Source of the DNA: Herbiconiux moechotypicola
GTDB taxonomy: Bacteria > Actinomycetota > Actinomycetes > Actinomycetales > Microbacteriaceae
NCBI RefSeq assembly: GCF_024979255.1
Contig: NZ_JANLCN010000011.1
Span: 62,001 to 126,000 of the forward strand
Direction: 5' to 3'
DNA length: 64,000 nt
Part shown: piece after piece, positions 53,824 to 61,650 of the stretch
How the letters are laid out: each line of letters begins with the position of its first letter
How positions within the stretch are numbered: the first letter of the stretch is position 1
Position numbers and translations under genes: made by a program
The notes under the pieces: generated by a model
The model's database searches: none
What the model saw: the letters and a program-made list of their open reading frames with translations, nothing else
Told to the model about the DNA's origin: nothing

Positions 53824-54093
53824 TCAGGAGAAGGCTGGGAGGCCGCTGGCGGCGGTGAGGCCGCCGTCGACAGGGAGAATCAGCCCGGTGATGAATCGGG
53901 CGTCGTCGGAGGCGAGAAACGCGGCTGCGGCAGCGACGTCATCCGGGGCGGAGTGACCCTTCAGCGCTTGTTTGTCGCTGGATCGTTCCGCCCAGGTGCG
54001 GTAGGGGTCACGTCGGGCGAGTTCGTCGGTCATGGTAATGCCGGGGGCGACGGCGTTGACGCGGACCCCGGCGGGGTCGAGGTCGAAGGCGAG
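53824..54093 (-). pseudogene. SDR C-terminal remnant
   Basis: About 89 residues, LAFDLDPAGVRVNAVAPGITMTDELARRD ... DDVAAAAAFLASDDARFITGLILPVDGGLTAASG, the last third of a classical SDR. No Rossmann or YxxxK segment lies upstream: the frame continues to 54177 without SDR similarity. The gene has been cut at about 54095. Ends three bases from the facing hydrolase remnant. Confidence 0.75.
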
Positions 54094-54199
54094 TGGCGTA
54101 CTTCCAGTCGCTCCACGCCCATGGATTCGATGTGAATCCGACTCTCCACACGAGTCCTGGGTCGTTCCGGAGCTCAAGACCTGCTCCTTGCATGCTCAC

Positions 54200-54589
54200 T
54201 TAGCCGTGCGCGATGAAGGATCGGGCGGCCGACAGCACTGCCGGCCCAGCGTCGTCGAGATCCCGCTCGCGGAGCACTCGGGCCGGCGCCACGTCGTCGA
54301 GCTCGGGGTTCAAGCCCTGAAACCAGCTCGCCACCGTCGACGGCGACTCTCTATCCCGAAGCATGGCCATCACATAATAGGAGGTCCGGAGTCGCTTGAT
54401 GACCTCGCTCGAGGGAGAGCGTGAACCTTCGGCCCACTCGCGGACCGCTCGTGTCTCCTGCACACCGCCGAGGTAGGCGACAAGGGTGGCACCGAGCGTC
54501 TCGCGCAAGGCAGAGATGATCTCGCCGGGCGCCAGCCGCAGCGAGTCCTCGTAAGCACGAAGGCCAGGACGTGAGGTAGCGATAGCCAT
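54200..54589 (-). CDS. Small XRE/antitoxin-like protein
   Basis: 129 residues. It has an atypical HTH-like N-terminus (APGEIISALRETLGATLVAYLGGVQETRAVREWAEGSRSPSSEVIKRLRTSYYVMAML) and a C-terminal segment (ASWFQGLNPELDDVAPARVLRERDL) that resembles the MbcA/ParS/Xre-type antitoxin domain (SWF..GLNP.LDD..P). Such proteins usually pair with a RES-domain toxin, but none is adjacent, only the SDR remnant downstream. Orphan antitoxin-like gene or regulator. Confidence 0.65.
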   Translation of the reverse strand: MAIATSRPGLRAYEDSLRLAPGEIISALRETLGATLVAYLGGVQETRAVREWAEGSRSPSSEVIKRLRTSYYVMAMLRDRESPSTVASWFQGLNPELDDVAPARVLRERDLDDAGPAVLSAARSFIAHG

Positions 54590-54681
54590 GCATCCATTTC
54601 ACCCCACTACAGCCAAAAAGGCAATCAGAACCCAAATGAATGCCAGACAAATCACAGTCTAAAACACACCTGAAAGCACCG

Positions 54682-54978
54682 ATGTGCACATGGGGAATCC
54701 TCTACGGATCGACCGAGCTGGCGGGCGCCGCGATCGACAGCCAAGACACCTCCGTCATATCACCCGCCGAAGAGCTCGCCTTGCAGGGTCGAGCCGGCGC
54801 GGTCGCGGCCATCAACCTGATCGGTACCGCGCTCGGCATCACCGCTCTGGTGATAGGAATACGAACGAGGAAGACCAGCACGTTCTCGGCCCGCACGATC
54901 ATCGCCGCACTCCTCGCTCCCCTGCTGTGCTTCCTTCCGTCGATCTGGCTCCTCTCGGCCGCCTCGACCCCTGAGTAG
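54682..54978 (+). CDS. Small membrane protein (uncertain)
   Basis: 98 residues from the ATG at 54682; an ATG at 54640 would add 14. Two likely membrane helices (AAINLIGTALGITALVIGI and IIAALLAPLLCFLPSIWLLSA). No similarity recognised. It overlaps most of a leftward gene candidate on the other strand, so at most one of the two is likely real across 54702-54978. Confidence 0.4.
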   Translation: MCTWGILYGSTELAGAAIDSQDTSVISPAEELALQGRAGAVAAINLIGTALGITALVIGIRTRKTSTFSARTIIAALLAPLLCFLPSIWLLSAASTPE

Positions 54979-55214
54979 CGCGCCAGGCGGTTCGCCCTCT
55001 CGCGTCGTTCTGCGGCCATCTGGGCCCTCATATCGACCCACCAGACAGAGATTCTCACCGGCAGTCCAAGGACTGCGAAGACGAGTCCGATCTGCATCAC
55101 CCAGTCCTGACGGGTCACGAAGAACACTGCGATGCAGAGCAAGGAGATTAACGTACAAGCTAGTGCCGTCCACACGATGGCGTTTCGCGCCCTCGCCGTG
55201 CAGGGTCGCTTCAT
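54702..55214 (-). CDS. Small membrane protein (uncertain)
   Basis: 170 residues from the ATG at 55214. The N-terminal part (NAIVWTALACTLISLLCIAVFFVTRQDWVMQIGLVFAVLGLPVRISVWWVDMRAQMAAERRERANRLARY) looks like a real two-helix membrane protein with a basic tail. The rest, from about residue 80, overlaps the opposite-strand candidate and lacks a coding-like pattern, suggesting that the true stop near 54970 has been lost. Confidence 0.4.
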   Translation of the reverse strand: MKRPCTARARNAIVWTALACTLISLLCIAVFFVTRQDWVMQIGLVFAVLGLPVRISVWWVDMRAQMAAERRERANRLARYSGVEAAERSQIDGRKHSRGARSAAMIVRAENVLVFLVRIPITRAVMPSAVPIRLMAATAPARPCKASSSAGDMTEVSWLSIAAPASSVDP

Positions 55215-55298
55215 GAGGGCAGAGTAGCAAGACCTCTCTCCCCCGTGCCCCAGCGGCGCATCCGTGCGGTTCTGCGTGACCGGCTTAGGCTCGGGCGC

Positions 55299-55904
55299 AT
55301 GATCACGAACCAGCGTCTCGCGCCTCTGCTCGAGCAGTACGACTGGGCGGTCGAGCGGCTGCTCGCTCGGCTGACCGGCCCCACCAGCAACTCCGGTGAC
55401 GATGTCGAGGTGAAGGTGCCGGCACTGACAGACGCCGAGTACCTGTGGGAGCCCGTGGACGACTGCTGGTCGGTGCGCCGGCGCGTCGACGGCCCTGGCA
55501 CGGGTGCAGCGAAGCTCATCGGCGCCGGCGACTGGGGTCGCGATGCCGCTCCGCAGAGCCCGTGGCCTCCACTCGTGACCACGATCGCCTGGCGTCTCGA
55601 CCACCTCACAGAGACGCTCACCGGCCGGGCCGATCACCTCGGGGGCGACCATTCATTCGACCGTGCGCGCTACTAACCGCTGGGAGATGTCGCCGGCGCC
55701 ATCGACTCGTTCCGCAGCGCGATGCTCGGCGTGCCCGAGAGCGACTACGACCGCACCGGACTGAGCAGCTATCCCTACGGCAGCGACACCGACGAGACCT
55801 TCACCTCGATCGTGTGGTGGCAGAACCACGAGATCCTCCACCACGGCGCCGAGATCGCGCTCCTCCGCGACCTCTTCGCCCGTGGTGGCACCCGCATCCG
55901 CTGA
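55299..55904 (+). pseudogene. DinB family protein with in-frame stop
   Basis: Starts at the ATG of MITNQRLAPLLEQYDWAVERLLARLTG and runs to ARGGTRIR, 201 sense codons, with a single in-frame TAA at 55674-55676 (codon 126, after SFDRARY). The downstream part, PLGDVAGAIDSFRSAMLGVPESDYDRTG ... FTSIVWWQNHEILHHGAEIALLRDLF, completes a DinB_2-type four-helix bundle with a metal-site His pair. DinB-like proteins act as thiol transferases or damage-inducible metalloproteins. One base change (for example GAA to TAA) would explain the break; a sequencing error is possible. Confidence 0.8.
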
Positions 55905-55911
55905 GCCTAGG

Positions 55912-55940
55912 TTGATTAATACAGCGCATGCTGTATTAAT
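55912..55940 (+). promoter_or_regulatory. cmtR: CmtR operator and leaderless promoter
   Basis: A perfect 11-bp inverted repeat, ATTAATACAGC (55915-55925) and GCTGTATTAAT (55930-55940), with a 4-base centre, ends six bases before the sensor's ATG. TTGATT (55912-55917) and TATTAA (55934-55939) are spaced by 16 bases and would start transcription at about 55946-55947, so the mRNA is probably leaderless and the repressor covers the promoter. Confidence 0.8.
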
Positions 55941-55946
55941 GGCGTC

Positions 55947-56303
55947 ATGGAGATCGTGACGAGCAGGCTCGACGTGATGAACCGGCTGGGGCGCGCCATG
56001 GCCGACCCGAGTCGGTCGCGCATCCTGTTGCTGCTGCTCGAGGCTCCGGCGTATCCCGCAGCGATCGCCGAGAGCCTCGGGATGACGCGGCAGAACGTGT
56101 CGAATCACCTCACCTGCCTCCGCGACTGCGGGATCGTCGTGGCCGAGCCGGAGGGGCGGCATCAGCGTTACGAGATCGCGGATGCGCACCTCGCACGGGC
56201 CCTGAACGACCTGGTGGGCGTCGTGCTGGCGGTCGACACGTCGGCGCCGTGCAACGACGAAGCGTGCACGGTACCCGGATGCTGCGGGGCGGCGGCCCGA
56301 TGA
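55947..56303 (+). CDS. cmtR: CmtR-type ArsR/SmtB metal sensor
   Basis: 118 residues. Winged-HTH SRSRILLLLLEAPAYPAAIAESLGMTRQNVSNHLTCLRDCGIVVAEPEGRHQRYEIAD. Cys57 and Cys61 in the recognition-helix motif HLTCLRDC and Cys102 near the C-terminus occupy the positions of the Cd/Pb-binding site of Mycobacterium CmtR (Cys57, Cys61, Cys102); three more Cys follow (107, 112, 113). It should derepress the exporter gene in Cd or Pb. The stop overlaps the exporter ATG. Confidence 0.92.
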   Translation: MEIVTSRLDVMNRLGRAMADPSRSRILLLLLEAPAYPAAIAESLGMTRQNVSNHLTCLRDCGIVVAEPEGRHQRYEIADAHLARALNDLVGVVLAVDTSAPCNDEACTVPGCCGAAAR

Positions 56304-57001
56304 CGGCGGCGGTCGCACAGCTGGGCGACGCGCGCCGAACGGTGCTGCAGCGACGCATCCGGCTCATCGTCACCGCGACCATCGGGTACAACCTGATCGA
56401 GGCGGTGGTGGCGATCGCCGCGGGCTCGGCCGCGTCGTCCGGGGCGCTCATCGGGTTCGGGCTCGACTCCACCATCGAGGTGCTCTCCGCGGGCGCCGTC
56501 GCCTGGCAGTTCACGCGCCGGGATCCGGAGCACTGGGAGAAGGGGACGCTGCGGGTGATCGCGGTGGCCTTCTTCGCGCTGGCCGTCTATGTGAGCGTGA
56601 GCGCGGTGCTCGCCCTCACCCGGGTCATCGAGCCGGAGCACAGCACGGTGGGAATCGTGCTCACCGCACTCAGCGTCGTCATCATGCCCTTCCTCTCGCT
56701 CGCGGAGCGCCGCACCGGGCGAGAGCTCGGGTCGGCCACCGCGGTCGCGGATTCCAAGCAGACCCTCGTGTGCGCCTGCCTCTCAGCGGCGGTTCTGCTC
56801 GGCCTGCTCCTCAACACTCTGTTCGGCTGGTGGTGGGCCGACCCGGTGGCCGCGCTCGTGATCGTGGTCTTCGCCGTGCGCGAGGGCGTCGAGGCCTGGA
56901 AGGGCGACGCCTGCGCGACCTCGGTCGGGATGCTGCTCGACGACGACGACCACGGCACCGACGACGATTGTCACCACGACGGCGCGCACCACGGCCGGTG
57001 A
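56300..57001 (+). CDS. Cation diffusion facilitator (CDF) metal exporter
   Basis: 233 residues, about six membrane helices. FGLDSTIEV and VADSKQTL carry the transport-site Asp residues of CDF proteins. The C-terminus ends in a metal-binding-looking tail of Asp, Cys and His (DDDDHGTDDDCHHDGAHHGR). Translation is coupled to the CmtR gene. Probably exports Cd, Zn or Pb under control of that sensor. The cytoplasmic ferredoxin-like domain of long CDFs is missing. Confidence 0.9.
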   Translation: MTAAVAQLGDARRTVLQRRIRLIVTATIGYNLIEAVVAIAAGSAASSGALIGFGLDSTIEVLSAGAVAWQFTRRDPEHWEKGTLRVIAVAFFALAVYVSVSAVLALTRVIEPEHSTVGIVLTALSVVIMPFLSLAERRTGRELGSATAVADSKQTLVCACLSAAVLLGLLLNTLFGWWWADPVAALVIVVFAVREGVEAWKGDACATSVGMLLDDDDHGTDDDCHHDGAHHGR

Positions 57002-57002
57002 C

Positions 57003-57067
57003 TTCTGCATAAGAATTCGGGGTGGCGAGCTCTCACAGGGCTTGCCACCCCGAATTCTTATGCAGAA
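57003..57067. terminator. Long perfect inverted repeat between convergent genes
   Basis: A 24-bp perfect inverted repeat (arms 57003-57026 and 57044-57067, each containing AAGAATTCGGGGTGGC or its complement) with a 17-base loop fills the gap between the CDF stop (57001) and the TatB stop (57069). It is too long for an ordinary terminator hairpin and could also be a dispersed palindromic element; a bidirectional terminator role is inferred from position. Confidence 0.75.
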
Positions 57068-57068
57068 C

Positions 57069-57506
57069 CTACGCCGCGCCCCGCGAAGAGGGCCCGACGC
57101 GGGCGAGCATGGCCTCCTGCCAGCCGCCCGGGGCTATGGGCTTCGCGGGCTTGGGTGGAGCGGATGCGGCGACGGGGGTGACCCGAGGAGCGGACGACGG
57201 CGCGTCGAACGACGCGGACGGCTCCCGTTCGGGCGACCCCTCCCCCGCCGACTCCTCCGGGGCGAGGGCGTCGCGCACGATCCGGCGCGGGTCGTACTGC
57301 CGGGGATCGAGCTTCTTCCAGTCCTCCGCATCGAAGTCGGGGCCGAGCTCCTCGGCCACCCGCGACTTGGCGGTCTCGGTGAAGCCGCGCACGGCCCTCA
57401 CGAAGGACCCGAGCTTCTCGGCGTACAGCGGCAAGCGCTGCGGCCCGATGATGAACGCCGCGATCACACCGATCAGCAGCAGCTTCTCGAAGGTCAGTCC
57501 GAACAT
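57069..57506 (-). CDS. tatB: Sec-independent translocase subunit TatB
   Basis: 145 residues. A short N-terminal membrane helix (FEKLLLIGVIAAFIIGPQRLPLYAEKLG) with the TatB-type GP hinge is followed by an amphipathic helix (VRAVRGFTETAKSRVAEEL) and a long Pro/Ser/Ala-rich tail. Overlaps the tatC end by 13 bases. Confidence 0.88.
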   Translation of the reverse strand: MFGLTFEKLLLIGVIAAFIIGPQRLPLYAEKLGSFVRAVRGFTETAKSRVAEELGPDFDAEDWKKLDPRQYDPRRIVRDALAPEESAGEGSPEREPSASFDAPSSAPRVTPVAASAPPKPAKPIAPGGWQEAMLARVGPSSRGAA

Positions 57507-58312
57507 GCGATCATCCTTTCGTCGAGCACCGAGGCGAGCTCACGATCGAGCCGCCGGGCCACAGTCCGGTCGTGCAGCACCGCCACCACCGCGGCCGCCG
57601 CGTAGAGCGCGGCCATCGGCACGGCGAGCAGGAACATCGACACCACGTCGGCCGACGGCGTCGCCAGGGCGCTGAACACGAGGATGCCGAGCACCGCCAC
57701 CCGCCAGCCCTTGACGATCGCGCGGCCCGGCAGCAGCCCCACGAAGTTGAGCAGCACCACGAACACCGGCAGCACGAAGGCCACGCCCACCGCCAGCACG
57801 AGCTTCAGCACGAAGTCGACGTAGTACGACGCCACCAGCACCGTGCTGTCGTCGCTCGGCGCGAAGCTCGCGAGCATCTCGACGACGTGCGGGAAGAGGT
57901 CGAAGCCGGTCACGCACCCCGCCACGAACAGCGGCGCGGCGGCGAAGAAGAAACCCAGCGTGTAGCGTCTCTCCCTGCGGGTGAGCCCCGGCACGAAGAA
58001 GGCGAACAGCTGGTAGAGCCACACCGGGCTCGACAGCGCGATCCCGGCGTAGAGCGCGATGCGCACCTTGAGGTCGAAGGCCGCGCTCACGCTGTCGTAG
58101 TTGAGGCTCGCGTCGCGCGATTCGGCGAGGGCGGCGATCGGCGCCCTCAAGAGCTCCAGGATCGCGTCCGAGAGCAGGTAGCCCGCCACCGCACCCAGCA
58201 GCACGGCGAGGGCGGCGCGCAGCAGGCGCCTCCGCCCCTCCCGGAGGTGCGCGGCCAGCGTCATGCGGCCTCGCACCTCCGGGGCGCTCCGTTCAGCAGC
58301 GGCGACGGACAC
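57494..58312 (-). CDS. tatC: Twin-arginine translocase subunit TatC
   Basis: 272 residues with six predicted membrane helices. Starting MTLAAHLREGRRRLLRAALAVLLG, it has the TatC order of helices: SSPVWLYQLFAFFVPGLTRRERRYT between helices 2 and 3, GFDLFPHVVEMLASFAPSD in the periplasmic loop, and SALATPSADVVSMFLLAVPMAALY in the last pair, where the family's conserved Glu in the first loop is replaced. The GTG at 58312 lies three bases from the tatA stop. Membrane receptor for twin-arginine signals. Confidence 0.9.
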   Translation of the reverse strand: MSVAAAERSAPEVRGRMTLAAHLREGRRRLLRAALAVLLGAVAGYLLSDAILELLRAPIAALAESRDASLNYDSVSAAFDLKVRIALYAGIALSSPVWLYQLFAFFVPGLTRRERRYTLGFFFAAAPLFVAGCVTGFDLFPHVVEMLASFAPSDDSTVLVASYYVDFVLKLVLAVGVAFVLPVFVVLLNFVGLLPGRAIVKGWRVAVLGILVFSALATPSADVVSMFLLAVPMAALYAAAAVVAVLHDRTVARRLDRELASVLDERMIACSD

Positions 58313-58314
58313 GG

Positions 58315-58560
58315 TCAGGCCTTCTGCGCGACGGGCACGGCGACCGGCACGGCAGCAGTCACAGCGACCGATTCGGCGGCCGTCTCAGAAGCCGCCTCCG
58401 CATTCGCCGTCTCGGGCGCCGACACCTCCGACTTGAGGATGCGCGCCGACTGCCCCAGGCTCTTGGCCAGGCTCGGCAGCTTGGCCGCGCCGAAGAACAG
58501 CAGCACGACGGCGAGCAGGATGAGCGCGTGCCATCCGGTCAGGTTCTGCAGGAATCCCAT
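58315..58560 (-). CDS. tatA: Sec-independent translocase subunit TatA
   Basis: 81 residues. N-terminal membrane helix ([38 protein letters not shown]) with the FG hinge and KLP motif of TatA, then an Ala/Val/Glu-rich tail. First of the tatA-tatC-tatB set, 35 bases after the stop of the Tat-signal protein gene. Confidence 0.92.
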   Translation of the reverse strand: MGFLQNLTGWHALILLAVVLLFFGAAKLPSLAKSLGQSARILKSEVSAPETANAEAASETAAESVAVTAAVPVAVPVAQKA

Positions 58561-58595
58561 GGTCTTGTCTCACTTTCTCGAGGAATGGATGAAGG

Positions 58596-59630
58596 TCACT
58601 GGCCGGGAGGGGTTCCGCCGCCCCCGCCGCCCGACGGAGGGGTGCCACCCTGGCCACCGCCGCCGCCCTCTCCCCCGCCCGACGGCGCGGACCCGGAGGT
58701 GGGCGTGGTGCTGGTGTCGACGCGCACGGTGAGCGACACCACGTAGCCGGAGTCGATGTCGCCGCTCACCGTCGCCAGTTGCAGCGCCCCGCCGTCCTCG
58801 CCGAAGACGTTGTCGGAGTCGAGGCTGACCTGCGCCAGGTTCTCGGTCGATCCGGCGTACTCGTCGAGCGCGTAGACCGCCTCGCTGACGTCTTGCGGCA
58901 GCGCCACCTGCGAGGTGGCGATCGCGTTCGCCGAGTCGTTGATGTCGTCGACGCTCGGGTAGACCTCGAAATGGATGTGCGGCCACCGGCCGCTGTAGCA
59001 GGCGGGGTAGATGGAGGTGTACGACACGGTTCCCGTGCTGTCGGCCACCTGCACGCCGCGCAGGTAGGTCTCGTCCTCGATCCCGTCGGAGTACATGGAG
59101 TACCCGCCGGCGGCATCGCAGTGCCACACGTAGACGGCCACGTTCTCGAACGGCACGTCGTCGTTCGCCATGTCGAGGATGGTCAGCGAGAGCGCCATCG
59201 GCACGCCCGTCGCTGTGGTGCCGCCGCCGATGCTCGACCGGATGTCGCTGCGCACGACGCCGGACTCCTCGAGCACGTCGGGCCCGTTCGACCCGTCGCC
59301 GGGGTACGGTCCCGCGGTCTCGTCGGGGATCTCGCCCGAGGGCAGCTCGCCCGTCGTGGTGGTGCCGCTCGTGCCCGAGTCCGAGGAGCCGGAACCGGTA
59401 GAGGCCGAACCGGTCGAGGACGACGAGTCGGACGTTCCGGTGGTGCAGGCGGCCAGCGCCGCGGCGCCCACGCCGAAGCCGACTACGCTCAGCACGGTCC
59501 GTCGGCTGATGAGGGTGCGGATGTCGAAGGCGACGCCCTGGTCGACGACCTCTTCGTCCGCCCGGTCGAGCAACCGGCCTTCGTAGGCCGGGCCCTCAGG
59601 GGTCTGTTCGGGTTCGGGGATTCTGCTCAT
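58596..59630 (-). CDS. Tat-exported intradiol dioxygenase-like lipoprotein
   Basis: 344 residues. After a 40-residue cytoplasmic lead comes a twin-arginine signal (Arg43-Arg44 in ISRRTVLSVVGFGVG) ending in a lipobox with Cys62 (ALAAC). A Ser/Thr/Gly-rich linker (63-95) leads to an intradiol ring-cleavage dioxygenase domain (about 125-290). Candidate iron ligands are Tyr177, Tyr212, His218 and His220 (CYSGRWPHIHFEVY), as in protocatechuate 3,4-dioxygenases. The C-terminus is a Gly/Pro-rich tail. It starts the operon containing tatA, tatC and tatB, and is their obvious cargo. Confidence 0.88.
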   Translation of the reverse strand: MSRIPEPEQTPEGPAYEGRLLDRADEEVVDQGVAFDIRTLISRRTVLSVVGFGVGAAALAACTTGTSDSSSSTGSASTGSGSSDSGTSGTTTTGELPSGEIPDETAGPYPGDGSNGPDVLEESGVVRSDIRSSIGGGTTATGVPMALSLTILDMANDDVPFENVAVYVWHCDAAGGYSMYSDGIEDETYLRGVQVADSTGTVSYTSIYPACYSGRWPHIHFEVYPSVDDINDSANAIATSQVALPQDVSEAVYALDEYAGSTENLAQVSLDSDNVFGEDGGALQLATVSGDIDSGYVVSLTVRVDTSTTPTSGSAPSGGGEGGGGGQGGTPPSGGGGGGTPPGQ

Positions 59631-59750
59631 GGTGTCCTCGCTCTCATCGGATTGCCCACAGTCTCCGCGAGGGATCCGAAGGGTTTCGATGACCCGCCTA
59701 TGAGTCGACTATGAGCCTCGAGGAGGCGTGGTGCGAGGGCGAGCAGGCGC

Positions 59751-60812
59751 TCAGAGAGGGTAGGCCGCGGTCTCCGAGCGGGCGAACACGAACCAGACCC
59801 GCGATCCCGGGGCGAGGTCGAGCGCAGCGAGCGCGGCCGGAGGCAGGTCGGCACTGAGCTCGTCGCCCCGCACCCGCACGAGGTCGCCCCGTGGCTCCAG
59901 GTCGGTGACCGTGACCGACAGCGCGTTCATCCCCTCGCCCGGCGCCCCCGGATCCTCGCCCGTGACCGACACGCTCACCGGCCGCACCGCCACCCCGACG
60001 CGGGCCCCGGATCCGAACGCCTCGGTGGGTCGCACCCGCACGACATGCCCGGAGTCCGTGCGCACCGACTCCGCGTCGACCGCGATGCCGGTGAGCAGGT
60101 TGAGCCCCGCGAGCCCGGCCGTGAAGGGTGTCGTGGGCGAGTCGAGCACCGCACGCGTCGGCCCCTGGTCGACGACCCTGCCCCCCTGCAGCACGATCAC
60201 CCGGTCGGCGAGCGTGTAGGCGTCGAGCACGTCGTGGGTGACGATGAGCGCGGCCCGGTCGGCGAGCACCTCACGGAGCGTGCGGCGCAACGCGGGCGCG
60301 GCCGACACGTCGAGAGCGGCCATGGGCTCGTCGAGCAGCAGCAACGAGGGGTCGGAGGCGAGGGCCCTGGCCACGGCGACGCGTTGCGCCTGCCCCCCGG
60401 AGAGCTGGGCGGGCTTGCGGTCGGCGAGCGCAGCCGCGTCGACCCGGTCGAGCCAGGTCTCGGCCAGCGTGCGCGCCGCGCCTCCGGCGACACCCTTGCT
60501 GCGCGGGCCGAAGGCCACGTTCTCGGCCGCGGTGAGATGCGGGAACAGCAGGGCCTCCTGCGCCAGCATCGAGACACCTCTCTGATGCGGCGGCGACCAC
60601 GAGCGGCGACCACCCGCACCGAGGGAGAACAGGGTGCGCTCCCCCAGCACGGCCTCCCCGGTGTCGGGCCTCAGCAGACCGGCGATCAGGTTGAGCAGCG
60701 TCGACTTGCCGGCCCCGTTGGGGCCGAGCACCGCGACGGTCTCCCCCGCTCCGACGGTGAGTCGCACCTCGAATCCCCGTTCGGCCACGGTGGCCGCGAA
60801 CTCCAGACTCAC
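59751..60812 (-). CDS. modC: Molybdate ABC transporter ATP-binding protein
   Basis: 353 residues. Walker [10 protein letters not shown] (30-38), signature LSGGQAQ, Walker [13 protein letters not shown] and H-loop [12 protein letters not shown] are intact. The C-terminal TOBE/Mop domain (about 275-340: [44 protein letters not shown]) is characteristic of ModC. The GTG at 60812 overlaps the modB stop (GTGA). Confidence 0.93.
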   Translation of the reverse strand: MSLEFAATVAERGFEVRLTVGAGETVAVLGPNGAGKSTLLNLIAGLLRPDTGEAVLGERTLFSLGAGGRRSWSPPHQRGVSMLAQEALLFPHLTAAENVAFGPRSKGVAGGAARTLAETWLDRVDAAALADRKPAQLSGGQAQRVAVARALASDPSLLLLDEPMAALDVSAAPALRRTLREVLADRAALIVTHDVLDAYTLADRVIVLQGGRVVDQGPTRAVLDSPTTPFTAGLAGLNLLTGIAVDAESVRTDSGHVVRVRPTEAFGSGARVGVAVRPVSVSVTGEDPGAPGEGMNALSVTVTDLEPRGDLVRVRGDELSADLPPAALAALDLAPGSRVWFVFARSETAAYPL

Positions 60813-61633
60813 GCCGACCGCCTCCGCCAGAACCTCAGTCCCTCCGACTCCCCCGCCTGGTGCGCGAGCGCCACCACGACCACCGCGACGGCCACGAGCA
60901 CGAGCGAGAGCGCGACCGCCGCATCCGGATCGGTCTCCCGCTGCAGGTAGATCTCCAGCGGCAGGGTGCGGGTGACCCCCTGCAGCGACCCGGCGAAGGT
61001 CAGTGTGGCCCCGAATTCGCCGAGCGCCCTGGCGAACGACAGCACCGCACCCGACACCAGCGCGGGCAGCACGAGCGGGAGCGTGACCCGCCGCAGCACC
61101 GTGGTCGGGCGCGCCCCGAGGGTGGCCGCCACCGCCTCGTAGCGGGTGCCGACGGTGCGCAGCGCGCCCTCGAGGCTCAGCACGAGGAACGGCAGCGCCA
61201 CGAAGGTCTGCGCCAGAACGACCGCGGTGGTCGAGAAGGCGATCGTGACGCCGAGCACCTCGACGCTCTGACCGAGCAGCCCCCGCCGGCCGAAGGTGTA
61301 GAGCAGGGCGATGCCACCGACCACGGGCGGCAGCACCAACGGCAGGAGCACGAGGGAGCGCAGCACCTTCTGCCCCCAGAAGCTGGTGCGCGCGAGCACG
61401 ATCGCCATCGGCACCCCCAGCAGGATGCACAGGGCCGTCGAGATCACCGAGGTGCGCAGGCTCAGCCAGAGGGCGTCGACCGAGGCCGGCGAGGTGATGA
61501 GCGGGATGAACTCGGCCCAGTTCACGCGCACCACCATCGCGGCCAGCGGCAGCACCACGAAGGCGGCGCCGATGACCGCGACGGCGACGATCCACCGCGG
61601 CACCCCGGAGTAGGACGCGGTCGCGCGCGACAC
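60809..61633 (-). CDS. modB: Molybdate ABC transporter permease
   Basis: 274 residues with about six membrane helices. The conserved cytoplasmic EAA loop is [50 protein letters not shown], typical of ModB. GTG start at 61633, 17 bases after the modA stop. Confidence 0.92.
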   Translation of the reverse strand: MSRATASYSGVPRWIVAVAVIGAAFVVLPLAAMVVRVNWAEFIPLITSPASVDALWLSLRTSVISTALCILLGVPMAIVLARTSFWGQKVLRSLVLLPLVLPPVVGGIALLYTFGRRGLLGQSVEVLGVTIAFSTTAVVLAQTFVALPFLVLSLEGALRTVGTRYEAVAATLGARPTTVLRRVTLPLVLPALVSGAVLSFARALGEFGATLTFAGSLQGVTRTLPLEIYLQRETDPDAAVALSLVLVAVAVVVVALAHQAGESEGLRFWRRRSA

Positions 61634-61650
61634 GAGCGGGTGACCCTCGG

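Noticed and set aside
54200-54681. RES-type toxin next to the antitoxin-like gene
   Set aside because: The neighbouring frames do not show a RES or other toxin domain; only an SDR remnant and an uncertain small membrane protein are adjacent.
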